This document shows positions 5,914 through 12,227 of a DNA stretch of 12,311 nucleotides, one piece after another; the stretch's first letter is position 1; each line of letters opens with the position of its first letter. The position numbers and the translations under genes are program-made. Location of the stretch: contig JBFMDM010000068.1 in the NCBI GenBank assembly GCA_040753835.1, forward strand, positions 1 through 12,311, in the 5' to 3' direction. The notes beneath the pieces were generated by a model. It made no database searches. It had not been told where the DNA came from and saw nothing but the letters and a program-made list of their open reading frames with translations. Source of the stretch: JACRIK01 sp040753835 (lineage in GTDB: Bacteria > Planctomycetota > MHYJ01 > JACQXL01).

Positions 5914-7095
5914 TCATACTAACCCAACTGCCTTATTTGGGCAGACCTCAATACACAGCCCGCATCCGTCGCAGTCATCCTTGATAACCGCGCATCTCTT
6001 GCCGTTATACGATATGGCCTGGAATCCGCCGTCTTTACAGACCGTAAAACACCTGTGGCAGTGACCGCCGAGATTCAGGATGCATCGTTTCTGGTTTATC
6101 TGTGCTATGGGATTATGATGCTTAAGAGAAGACAGTTTAACCAGACGCTTATTGGATATTCCAACGATGTCATTGATGTCTTTTATCTTGCGGCTGACGA
6201 GATAATTATTAAGCCCGTGTTTCAACTGGTGGATAATGGAATAACCTGAAAGCATTACAGCCGTGCAGACCTGCAGGGTCTTAGCCCCGACCAGCATAAA
6301 CTCCACCGCGTCCTCCCAGGAGAATATTCCGCCGCCTGCGCTGATAGGAAGTCCTGTTTCCTCGTACATCTCTGCGATACAGCGCAGGGCAATGGGTTTG
6401 ATGCCCCGGCCCGCATAGCCGCCGAAGGTGCTCTGGCCACGGACGATGGGCATTGGCGCAAAGGTATTGATATCAACGCCCGGCAGGGACTTGACCGTAT
6501 TGATTCCGGACAGCGCATCAGCGCCGTTGTCCGCGCAGGCACTGGCAATCACCTTGATATCCGTGACATTGGGCGTGAGTTTGACTATGACTGGAATAGA
6601 AACCGTCTTCTTGACTGTCCTAGTCGCCATTCCGGCCAGTTTCGGGTCCTGGCCGATGAGCGAGCCCATTCCTTTTTCCGGCATTCCGTGCGGGCAGGAG
6701 ATATTGAGTTCCAGCGCATCTGCGCCGCTGTCTTCCATCATCTGGGCTAATTTCTGCCAGTCCTTGGGTTTGTTTGCGGCCATGATGCTGGCAATGATGA
6801 TTTTACCCGGCGCGGCCTGTTTGATTTGCCTAATCCATTTTGACCATTGGCTTGGGCTGTCCGAGGAAATCAGTTCTATATTCACCAAACTCCGCGTATT
6901 ATTGATGACAGCCAGACGCGGCTTGGGATTTTTGGTGGGAGCCAGCGAGATGGTCTTGGTCACGGCACCGGCCCAGCCCTGTTCAAACCCGCGCAGTATC
7001 ATCTCGGCATTGCGCGTGGGCGGGCCTGAGGCCAGGATAAAGGGATTATCAAATTCCAAGCCATGGAATCCAATATTAATATTGGCTGATTTCAT
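5914..7095 (-). CDS. preA: Dihydropyrimidine dehydrogenase subunit PreA-like flavo/iron-sulfur protein
   Basis: Read from the internal Met at 7095, this is a 393-residue protein like E. coli PreA (411) and the C-terminal part of mammalian DPYD. An FMN TIM barrel (about 1-300) carries TKTI near 47, ELNISCPHGMPEKGMG with probable catalytic Cys134, VKLTPNVTDI near 172, GINT (197-200) and SAGGGI (252-257). A C-terminal ferredoxin domain follows. Its last cluster motif is regular (Cys375, 378, 381, 385), but the first reads Cys338-x7-Cys346-x2-Cys349-x3-Cys353 instead of C-x2-C-x2-C-x3-C. With an FAD/NADH partner (PreT) such enzymes reduce uracil or thymine; no PreT is in the window. An upstream in-frame start (7152) would overlap the divergent gene and adds an unrelated hydrophobic run, so I prefer 7095. 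A dihydroorotate-dehydrogenase-like role is the alternative. Confidence 0.85.
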   Translation of the reverse strand: MKSANINIGFHGLEFDNPFILASGPPTRNAEMILRGFEQGWAGAVTKTISLAPTKNPKPRLAVINNTRSLVNIELISSDSPSQWSKWIRQIKQAAPGKIIIASIMAANKPKDWQKLAQMMEDSGADALELNISCPHGMPEKGMGSLIGQDPKLAGMATRTVKKTVSIPVIVKLTPNVTDIKVIASACADNGADALSGINTVKSLPGVDINTFAPMPIVRGQSTFGGYAGRGIKPIALRCIAEMYEETGLPISAGGGIFSWEDAVEFMLVGAKTLQVCTAVMLSGYSIIHQLKHGLNNYLVSRKIKDINDIVGISNKRLVKLSSLKHHNPIAQINQKRCILNLGGHCHRCFTVCKDGGFQAISYNGKRCAVIKDDCDGCGLCIEVCPNKAVGLV

Positions 7096-7138
7096 AGACA
7101 GAATAATTACCATAATGTAAATAATTAAACAAGTAAAA
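7096..7138. promoter_or_regulatory. Short divergent intergenic region between preA and the plus-strand gene
   Basis: Only 43 bp, very AT-rich, separate the two divergent start codons. CATAAT at 7111-7116 could be a plus-strand -10 box, but I see no matching -35 box. Neither gene shows a Shine-Dalgarno sequence. Promoters probably lie partly within the opposite coding regions. The assignment rests on gene orientation more than on motifs. Confidence 0.4.
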
Positions 7139-8413
7139 ATGAAACAAGTCATTCTTGCATTGGTAATTTTGTTATCCGCCGGATACTGCCTTGTTGCCGA
7201 ACCGCCGGCGCAGAAACAGGACGACCTCTATCAGAAGACCAAGGAGATTTATTCATCTATAGAGAAACTGGAATCCGGCAGCATTCCGGAGCAGCAGGCG
7301 GCGTTTGACAAACTCCGCGCAATGGGCCCGGCGGTTCTGCCATTCCTGTCCGCGCATCTTAAGGAAAAGGCCGTATTCCTGGAATTGACCCGCCAGATTA
7401 TTGAGCAGGGTGTTCCCAAAGGCGGCCAGAGCGGGACATTCACTTCGCCGTTGCATAACATCGGCCGGCTTCCGGCTGATTCCGCCTTTATTGAAAAATA
7501 CTTCTACGGACGTTATCTTCAGGCGCTGAAGATGTTCGAGCAGGAGAGTTATCACGAGGCAAAGGATTTGGTTACGGCTATGATGACTATAGAGAAAAAC
7601 CTTTCGTTCCGGAGCCAATTGCAACTCCTGAAAATCCAGTGCGAGGAGCGGCTCATCCAGAGCGGGGTGCTCAAGGCCACGCTGACGGCCCGGCAGAGAG
7701 AGGAACTGCCGGCCGGATTATACGAAAGCACGGACCGGGTCAATCTCACCCTGAAACTGGAGAATGTCAGTTTGGTGCCGGTTGAGATTGACTTAGGCAA
7801 GGACAACATCATCGCCCTTAATGTAAGTTTCAACCTCTACGACCCATTCGGAAGTTTTAACAACAAGGTCAGGGCCGAACTGATGCCGCTTAAAGTGGAG
7901 GGCCTCAAACTCAATCCCAATGAAAAGAAGGAGTGGGAGTTTGTCCTGGATATGACAAAGGACAATCCGGGCAGTCCGTTTTACCGGACCTATATGCTCT
8001 ATGCGGAAATCACGCCATTGAGCATAAAAAGCGAGGCGCTGGAAAAACGGCTCGGCATCTCCCAGACCATCCGGAAAATCGTATCCACCAATCTTAATCT
8101 GAGGGTGTTTCCGCCTGAAGTGGCGCCGGTCCTGAAGAATCCCGTGGAAAAATTAGACGCGGCCATCAAAGGCGGCGTGCCGCTGGATATCTTCCTGTGC
8201 GCGCTTCTGGTGCCTGAACCGCAGCAGCCACGGGCGATAGAACTCTTGATTATCGCCCTTGAAAATCCGCCGGTTAAGACCGGCAGCGGCCTGGAAATTT
8301 CCGCCCAGGTCTGGGAAACCGTGATAATGAACTGCCTAAAGCACGTTACCAACCTGCCCTTTGAGGTAAATAAGGCCACCTGGCTGGACTGGTTTAGGCA
8401 AAGGAAGAAATAG
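7139..8413 (+). CDS. Secreted protein of unknown function with HEAT-like N-terminal segment
   Basis: I do not recognise a named family for this 424-residue protein. It starts with a typical signal peptide (residues 1 to about 20: Lys, long hydrophobic core, LVAEP), so it is probably exported. Residues 52-90 contain a helical stretch with a HEAT-type phrase (FDKLRAMGPAVLPFL). Residues 112-178 are helical, with a possible TPR-like pair. Residues 180-325 look beta-rich, with alternating hydrophobic strands. Residues 335-424 are helical, ending in an aromatic and basic tail (WLDWFRQRKK), similar in character to the ends of planctomycete HEAT-like exported proteins. It is the first plus-strand gene, divergent from preA, and has no visible ribosome site. 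A link to the HEAT protein across the divergent gap is speculative. Confidence 0.8.
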   Translation: MKQVILALVILLSAGYCLVAEPPAQKQDDLYQKTKEIYSSIEKLESGSIPEQQAAFDKLRAMGPAVLPFLSAHLKEKAVFLELTRQIIEQGVPKGGQSGTFTSPLHNIGRLPADSAFIEKYFYGRYLQALKMFEQESYHEAKDLVTAMMTIEKNLSFRSQLQLLKIQCEERLIQSGVLKATLTARQREELPAGLYESTDRVNLTLKLENVSLVPVEIDLGKDNIIALNVSFNLYDPFGSFNNKVRAELMPLKVEGLKLNPNEKKEWEFVLDMTKDNPGSPFYRTYMLYAEITPLSIKSEALEKRLGISQTIRKIVSTNLNLRVFPPEVAPVLKNPVEKLDAAIKGGVPLDIFLCALLVPEPQQPRAIELLIIALENPPVKTGSGLEISAQVWETVIMNCLKHVTNLPFEVNKATWLDWFRQRKK

Positions 8414-8421
8414 ATTTTATA

Positions 8422-8449
8422 TTGACAGTATTCGGCTAATAAGATAAAT
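8422..8449 (+). promoter_or_regulatory. Weak candidate promoter upstream of the substrate-binding protein gene
   Basis: TTGACA at 8422-8427 is a perfect -35 box, but the -10 candidates 16-17 bp downstream (around 8444-8450, AT-rich) match TATAAT poorly. The position would give a leader of about 130 nt containing the hairpins at 8488-8572. Confidence 0.3.
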
Positions 8450-8482
8450 AGATAAGTGAAAAACATTCTATAAGGAGTTAGG

Positions 8483-8516
8483 AAAAACCCGCCTTTGGCG
8501 GGAGGCGGATCCGCCT
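8483..8516. repeat. GC-rich palindromes; terminator-like on the minus strand
   Basis: CCCGCC-TTT-GGCGGG (8488-8502) is a perfect 6-bp stem next to AAAAA at 8483-8487. On the minus strand it reads as a stem followed by TTTTT, the form of an intrinsic terminator. It is followed by the 14-bp palindrome AGGCGGATCCGCCT (8503-8516). No minus-strand gene lies upstream to be terminated; all genes from 7139 to 12130 are on the plus strand. It may block antisense transcription or be an extragenic palindrome repeat. Confidence 0.65.
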
Positions 8517-8527
8517 TTGGCTGGATA

Positions 8528-8572
8528 AGTGCCAGTAGGTCCCCCGAATGCTTTCGGGGTCCAACTGGCACT
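8528..8572 (+). promoter_or_regulatory. Strong leader hairpin just before the substrate-binding protein ribosome site
   Basis: AGTGCCAGT (8528-8536) pairs perfectly with ACTGGCACT (8564-8572). Inside, CCCCGAA (8542-8548) pairs with TTCGGGG (8553-8559) around a TGCT loop. The hairpin ends one base before the AGAGGA ribosome site (8574-8579), so it may modulate ribosome access or protect the 5' end after processing. It resembles the CCCGA...TCGGG hairpin inside the element at 9690-9934. Confidence 0.7.
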
Positions 8573-8586
8573 AAGAGGATAAAACT

Positions 8587-9669
8587 ATGAGAAAGATTTT
8601 CAGTGTGCTGGCATTATTGGCGTTCGGAATAATATTTATGGTTAACGGCTACAACTGCGGCAATGACACGACCCCGCCGCCTAACGGTAATAACGGCGGG
8701 AATGATGTCAAGCCGCCTGCGCCGGTCGCCGTCAAAATCGGATTCCCCAAGAAAGGGTTGATTCTCAACCACTACGGTGAGACCCTGTCGCGGACCAATA
8801 TCCTGGAGAAGAATTTACTGGCCGGAACGGTTACCCCGGTTGATGACGAGGTGGCATTGAGGACCGCGTTGGTAAACAAGGGTTTTGATGTCGCCTTTAT
8901 CTCCGACTTCCAGGCCATCCTGGCCCTGGGCGCTGATTTTAACGGGATAATTATTGCGAATCTCGGTTCCCTCGGGCGCTCCGACTTAATGGTAACCTCC
9001 GAATCGCCCATCCAGAAAATCAGCGAACTGAAGGGCAAGAAAATAGGCGTGACCTTCAATTCCGCCGAGCACTCGGCGCTCCTGGGCTGGCTTAAGCGCG
9101 AAGGGCTCCAGGAAGGCCGCGACCTGGAACTGGTCAATACCAACGACAACGACAAACTCAACGCCCTGCAGGGTTTCAGGATTGACGCCCTGGTCACCAC
9201 CGACCCCAGGGTTGAGGAATTACACCGCCAGACCCCGCCTTTCAGGAGCATCTATGATTCCCACAACTACGGCGTGGTCCTGATGTCAAAAGATTTCTAC
9301 AAGCAGCAGCCCCAGGCCGCCGCGCGCTTCATCAACGCCCTGAAAGAGACCACGCTTTTCATCTCCACCCATAAGCCGGATGTCAACAACTGGATTAAAT
9401 CATATTGCGGGATAAGCGAGGACCTGCTCTGGGGCGTCTCCAGCATCAATATCCTCTATTTCAGCACCCGTAAGATTAACGAGGCCAGGATTTACATCTC
9501 CGAAACATTTACCGGCAACCTCAGGAACCTGGCCGCTTATGCCGGCCAGCAGAAATTAATCTACAAGACGCTTATTATGAACGACCTGCTGGTTCCGGAA
9601 CTCCTGGATGAGGCGAAAAAGGAGATTGACCCCTTGAAATACGACCCGGCCGGGGCAAAAATTAAATAA
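8587..9669 (+). CDS. NMT1/SsuA-type ABC transporter substrate-binding protein (orphan)
   Basis: A 360-residue periplasmic-binding-protein-like protein of the NMT1/THI5/SsuA class, which binds a small ligand and delivers it to an ABC permease. It has an N-terminal hydrophobic export segment (residues 4-19), then Cys24 and a Pro/Asn/Gly-rich linker (25-47). The sequence before the Cys (NGYNC) is not a canonical lipobox, so lipidation is uncertain. The binding-protein core begins near 48. DVAFISDFQA (101-110) and ISELKGKKIGVTFNSAEHSALLGWL, with LKREGL after it, are typical of the class. The ATG is set by AGAGGA at 8574-8579, seven bases upstream. No permease or ATPase gene is adjacent, so it is an orphan here. 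Ligand unknown: sulfonate, nitrate, thiamine-pyrimidine or riboflavin-like molecules are all precedented. Confidence 0.85.
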   Translation: MRKIFSVLALLAFGIIFMVNGYNCGNDTTPPPNGNNGGNDVKPPAPVAVKIGFPKKGLILNHYGETLSRTNILEKNLLAGTVTPVDDEVALRTALVNKGFDVAFISDFQAILALGADFNGIIIANLGSLGRSDLMVTSESPIQKISELKGKKIGVTFNSAEHSALLGWLKREGLQEGRDLELVNTNDNDKLNALQGFRIDALVTTDPRVEELHRQTPPFRSIYDSHNYGVVLMSKDFYKQQPQAAARFINALKETTLFISTHKPDVNNWIKSYCGISEDLLWGVSSINILYFSTRKINEARIYISETFTGNLRNLAAYAGQQKLIYKTLIMNDLLVPELLDEAKKEIDPLKYDPAGAKIK

Positions 9670-9690
9670 TAATAAAAATAACGAAAATAC

Positions 9691-9718
9691 TTGACCCCGC
9701 ACATAATATTGGTATAAT
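9691..9718 (+). promoter_or_regulatory. Sigma-70-type promoter, left copy
   Basis: TTGACC (9691-9696), a 16-bp spacer, and TATAAT (9713-9718), the latter preceded by TGG as an extended -10. The -35 overlaps the left CTTGA flank and the -10 lies inside the inverted-repeat element. A transcript would run through the hairpin-rich element toward coaE. Confidence 0.6.
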
Positions 9719-9775
9719 ACTCACTAATTACGAATTGGCGAATTACGAATCGCTAAAGGAATTATTCGCTTCGCG

Positions 9776-9800
9776 CCTGCCCCGACAGTATTTGTCGGGG
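9776..9800. repeat. 25-bp hairpin module apparently inserted in the MITE
   Basis: CCCCGACA-GTATT-TGTCGGGG forms a perfect 8-bp stem (9780-9800). On its right side the element has TTCGCTTCGCG joined directly to GTCTCTGCG (9864-9883). On the left the same two words (9765-9775 and 9801-9809) are split by exactly these 25 bases. This suggests a duplicated module that later received a hairpin insertion. Confidence 0.6.
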
Positions 9801-9829
9801 GTCTCTGCGTCCCGATGCTTCGTTCGGGG

Positions 9830-9860
9830 CGCTCCGTATCCCCGTAGGGGCATCGGAGCG
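9830..9860. repeat. Nested stem-loop in the centre of the MITE
   Basis: CGCTCCG (9830-9836) pairs with CGGAGCG (9854-9860), enclosing CCCC-GTA-GGGG (9840-9850) with symmetric 3-nt internal loops. A competing stem, CCGATGC (9812-9818)/GCATCGG (9850-9856), shares bases with it, so two folds are mutually exclusive. Confidence 0.55.
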
Positions 9861-9930
9861 GAGTTCGCTTCGCGGTCTCTGCGGAGTTCGTAATTCGGAG
9901 ATTAGTAATTCGTAGTGGTATGTGCGGGGC

Positions 9931-9958
9931 TTGACATTTTTGCCGCATAGTGTATAAA
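9931..9958 (+). promoter_or_regulatory. Sigma-70-type promoter upstream of coaE, right copy
   Basis: TTGACA (9931-9936), a 16-bp spacer, and TATAAA (9953-9958). It would drive coaE with a leader of about 135 nt. Its -35 box overlaps the right-hand CTTGA repeat of the inverted-repeat element, so it is probably the original promoter into which the element inserted. No gene is visible in 9959-10099; a second -10-like TATAAT lies at 10071-10076 without a good -35. Confidence 0.65.
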
Positions 9959-10099
9959 AGGGCCAGATAGGTAAAAATAACATAATAACCAGAGGCATAG
10001 AAACTAACCCAACCCCCATCTTAAAATTGTCCGGATAATAATTTCCTGACTGCAAACTAACATATCCCGGTATAATTAGGCGCAGATATTTGCTGAATA

Positions 10100-10699
10100 A
10101 TGGCGTCAAGACCAGTTATCATCGGATTAACCGGAGGCATTGGAAGCGGAAAGACCTATATTGCGCGGCTTTTCAGGAATCTCGGCGCCTGTGTCGTTGA
10201 CGCCGACAGAATCGGCCATCAGGCCATCGGCCGTCCGGATGTCAGGAAAACGCTCGTTAAATGGTATGGCCGGGATATCCTGAACAAGGCCGGCAGGATT
10301 GACCGCGGAAAAGTGTCAGGGATTGTGTTCGCCTCTGACCGTCAGGTCAGGCGCCTGAATAAATTAACCCATCCGTATATCAGAAAGGAGATGTTCAAAC
10401 AGGTAAGACGCCTGCGCCGTGTTGCGGTCGTTGTAATAGACGCACCTCTTCTATTGGAGTCCAATCTTGATAAATTCTGTGACTATACGGTATTCATAGA
10501 TACGCCCCATAAATTAAGATTGAAACGAATCCTTGTATCAAGGGATTGGGATGCGGCGGAGATTAAAAGGAGAGAAAAATATCAGATGCCCTTATCAAGC
10601 AAGAAATCAAAAGCGGATTTCGTCGTTGATAACCGGTCGCCGTCATCTGCAAGAACCAATGCCGGGAGGATTTTCCGGATAATTAATAAAGTACTGTAG
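10100..10699 (+). CDS. coaE: Dephospho-CoA kinase
   Basis: A 199-residue P-loop kinase that phosphorylates the ribose 3'-hydroxyl of dephospho-CoA with ATP, the last step of coenzyme A synthesis, in the cytoplasm. Motifs in order: Walker A GGIGSGKT (residues 12-19), DADRIGHQ (34-41; canonical DAD with substrate Asp), THPYIRKEM (HPxIR-type), the DAPLLLESNLD segment (canonical D-x-PLL-x-E), and SRDWDAAEIKRRE in the lid and C-terminal region. Length is normal (about 195-210). No Shine-Dalgarno sequence precedes the ATG. The next gene is rho, 54 bp downstream; a coaE-rho pairing fits bacterial housekeeping clusters. Promoter sequences lie upstream at 9691-9718 and 9931-9958. Confidence 0.95.
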   Translation: MASRPVIIGLTGGIGSGKTYIARLFRNLGACVVDADRIGHQAIGRPDVRKTLVKWYGRDILNKAGRIDRGKVSGIVFASDRQVRRLNKLTHPYIRKEMFKQVRRLRRVAVVVIDAPLLLESNLDKFCDYTVFIDTPHKLRLKRILVSRDWDAAEIKRREKYQMPLSSKKSKADFVVDNRSPSSARTNAGRIFRIINKVL

Positions 10700-10706
10700 A
10701 CGGTTG

Positions 10707-10733
10707 AGCGCCCATACGGGCGCTTAATTAGTT
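10707..10733 (+). terminator. Hairpin in the coaE-rho gap, terminator or attenuator-like
   Basis: AGCGCCC (10707-10713) and GGGCGCT (10718-10724) form a perfect 7-bp stem with an ATAC loop. It is followed by a T-rich but interrupted tract (TAATTAGTTT, 10725-10734). It begins eight bases after the coaE stop and ends before the rho ribosome site AGGAG (10742-10746). It could partly terminate coaE transcripts or attenuate rho; the broken T-run makes it a weak terminator. Confidence 0.5.
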
Positions 10734-10753
10734 TACTTGATAGGAGTAAAAAT

Positions 10754-12130
10754 ATGCCGAGAATTGCCAGGGAAAAACCCGCCAACCCCACAGAGCCCGT
10801 TATTAAGGAAAAGGAAGCGCCCAAGCCGGTTATTGAGGACACCAACGCCAAATACGAGGAGGTCAAGAAGTCGGAATTATACCTGGCTAAACTCCAGAAG
10901 ATGACCACCGCGGAACTGCTCTCGCTGGCCAAGAAGGAGGGCGTGAGCGAATACAGCGGCCTCAAGAAGCAGGACCTCATCTTCAAGATTCTCCAGGCAC
11001 GGGCCAGCCAGAACGGGTTGACCATCGGCGAGGGCGTGCTGGAAATCCTGCCGGACGGATTCGGATTCCTGCGCTCGCCTGATTACAACTACCTGCCTTC
11101 GCCGGACGACATCTACGTCTCGCCGTCCCAGATTAAGAGATTCGGGATGCAGACCGGGCTGGTCATCACCGGCCAGATTCGCCCGCCCAAGGAGGGCGAG
11201 AAATATTTCGCGCTCCTCAAGGTTGAGGCCATCAACCACGAGAACCCGGATATGCGCCTGGGAAGGGTCTTCTTTGACGATTTGACCCCGCTCCATCCCA
11301 ACGAGCGGTTGCTGCTTGAGGCCGCGCCGGACGAGATTTCTATGCGGGTGATGGACCTTCTTACACCAATCGGCAAGGGCCAGCGCGGATTGATTGTCGC
11401 CGCGCCGCGCACCGGCAAGACCGTCCTGCTCCAGAAACTGGCCAACAGCATCGCCAGGAACCACCCTGAGGTTTATCTGATTGTTCTCCTGATTGACGAG
11501 CGTCCTGAGGAAGTAACCGATATGCAGCGCTCGGTCAAGGGCGAGGTGGTCTCGTCCTGCTTTGACGAGCCGCCCAGCCGCCACATCCAGGTGGCTGAGA
11601 TGGTCTCCAACAAGGCCCGGCGCCTGGTGGAATACGGCAAGGACGTGGTCATTCTGCTGGACTCTATTACCCGTTTAGGCCGGGCCTATAATACCGAGGC
11701 GCCGCACAGCGGCAAGATTCTCACCGGCGGCATAGACGCCACGGCGCTGCAGGGACCCAAGAAATTCTTCGGCGGCGCCCGCAAGATTGAAGAAGGCGGC
11801 TCGCTTACCATATTAGCCACCGCCCTGGTTGACACCGGCAGCCGGATGGACGAGGTCATCTTTGAGGAATTCAAAGGCACCGGCAATATGGAAATCCATC
11901 TGGATAGGGGGCTGGCCGACCGGAGAATCTTCCCGTCCTTTGACATCACGCTCTCCGGCACGCGCAAGGAAGAACTCATTATGGACCCGGATGAACTCAG
12001 ACGTGTCTGGATGCTTCGCAAAGGGCTCCTGGCCGAGAAACGCAATCCGCTGGAGATTATGACCTGGCTGATTGAGAATATATCCAAGACCAAAAGCAAC
12101 GCCGAATTCCTGATGAAATTTAGGGTGTAA
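10754..12130 (+). CDS. rho: Transcription termination factor Rho
   Basis: A 458-residue hexameric RNA-dependent ATPase helicase that ends transcription at Rho-dependent sites. Residues 1-45 are a charged Lys/Glu/Pro extension absent from the 419-residue E. coli protein. Rho N-terminal helices span about 46-82. The RNA-binding cold-shock-like domain includes DGFGFLRSPDYNY (101-113). The ATPase has Walker A IVAAPRTGKT (214-223), catalytic-type Glu249 in IDERPEEV, Walker B VVILLDSITR (298-307), the Q-loop region around 326-345 and the C-terminal SGTRKEELI with the probable arginine finger (Arg404). Start chosen from AGGAG at 10742-10746, seven bases upstream. Leader hairpins may allow feedback, as Rho autoregulation is known in E. 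coli. No rpmE or prfA is visible in the remaining 180 bp. Confidence 0.98.
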   Translation: MPRIAREKPANPTEPVIKEKEAPKPVIEDTNAKYEEVKKSELYLAKLQKMTTAELLSLAKKEGVSEYSGLKKQDLIFKILQARASQNGLTIGEGVLEILPDGFGFLRSPDYNYLPSPDDIYVSPSQIKRFGMQTGLVITGQIRPPKEGEKYFALLKVEAINHENPDMRLGRVFFDDLTPLHPNERLLLEAAPDEISMRVMDLLTPIGKGQRGLIVAAPRTGKTVLLQKLANSIARNHPEVYLIVLLIDERPEEVTDMQRSVKGEVVSSCFDEPPSRHIQVAEMVSNKARRLVEYGKDVVILLDSITRLGRAYNTEAPHSGKILTGGIDATALQGPKKFFGGARKIEEGGSLTILATALVDTGSRMDEVIFEEFKGTGNMEIHLDRGLADRRIFPSFDITLSGTRKEELIMDPDELRRVWMLRKGLLAEKRNPLEIMTWLIENISKTKSNAEFLMKFRV

Positions 12131-12178
12131 GATGTAGGATGTTCGGCTGAAAATATTTCACAAAAAATTAAATAACCC

Positions 12179-12206
12179 TTGACAAAACACATTGCGCTGA
12201 TAAAAT
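12179..12206 (+). promoter_or_regulatory. Sigma-70-type promoter downstream of rho
   Basis: TTGACA (12179-12184), a 16-bp spacer, and TAAAAT (12201-12206). The spacing equals that of the two promoters upstream of coaE. It points right, out of the window. An ATG at 12216 lies only about ten bases beyond the -10, and its frame stays open to the edge; no ribosome site is present. Confidence 0.55.
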
Positions 12207-12227
12207 TACTGTCGTATGGAAAAGACA

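Larger units (their letters stand above)
9690..9934. mobile_element. Putative MITE: 235-bp inverted-repeat element with CTTGA direct repeats
   Basis: The direct repeat CTTGA occurs at 9690-9694 and 9930-9934. Immediately inside lie perfect 11-bp ends, CCCCGCACATA (9695-9705) and TATGTGCGGGG (9919-9929). The inverted similarity continues inward imperfectly: CACTA (9722-9726)/TAGTG (9913-9917), then CGAATTACGAA (9739-9749)/TTCGTAATTCG (9887-9897). The left arm has about 15 extra bases (9706-9721) that carry a TATAAT box. The centre is packed with hairpins. There is no credible ORF, so it would need a transposase in trans. Direct flanking repeats plus terminal inverted repeats indicate a miniature inverted-repeat transposable element; a large regulatory palindrome is the alternative. 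Confidence 0.65.

Noticed and set aside
6428..7120. Plus-strand frame of 230 codons opposite preA
   Set aside because: It lies entirely within the well-supported FMN-barrel coding sequence and lacks family motifs.
7096..7152. Longer N-terminus for the PreA-like protein starting at 7152
   Set aside because: It would overlap the start of the divergent secreted-protein gene and adds a hydrophobic stretch not seen in PreA; the barrel alignment begins just after the Met at 7095.
9762..10109. Minus-strand frame of 115 codons with a hydrophobic segment upstream of coaE
   Set aside because: It runs through the inverted-repeat element, overlaps the coaE start and has no ribosome site or recognisable family.
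10877..11584. Minus-strand frame of 235 codons inside rho
   Set aside because: It is antisense to highly conserved Rho motifs and shows only biased composition.
12130..12180. Intrinsic terminator after rho
   Set aside because: The only stem there (TGAAA-ATA-TTTCA) is five AT-rich pairs and is followed by an A-rich, not T-rich, tract.
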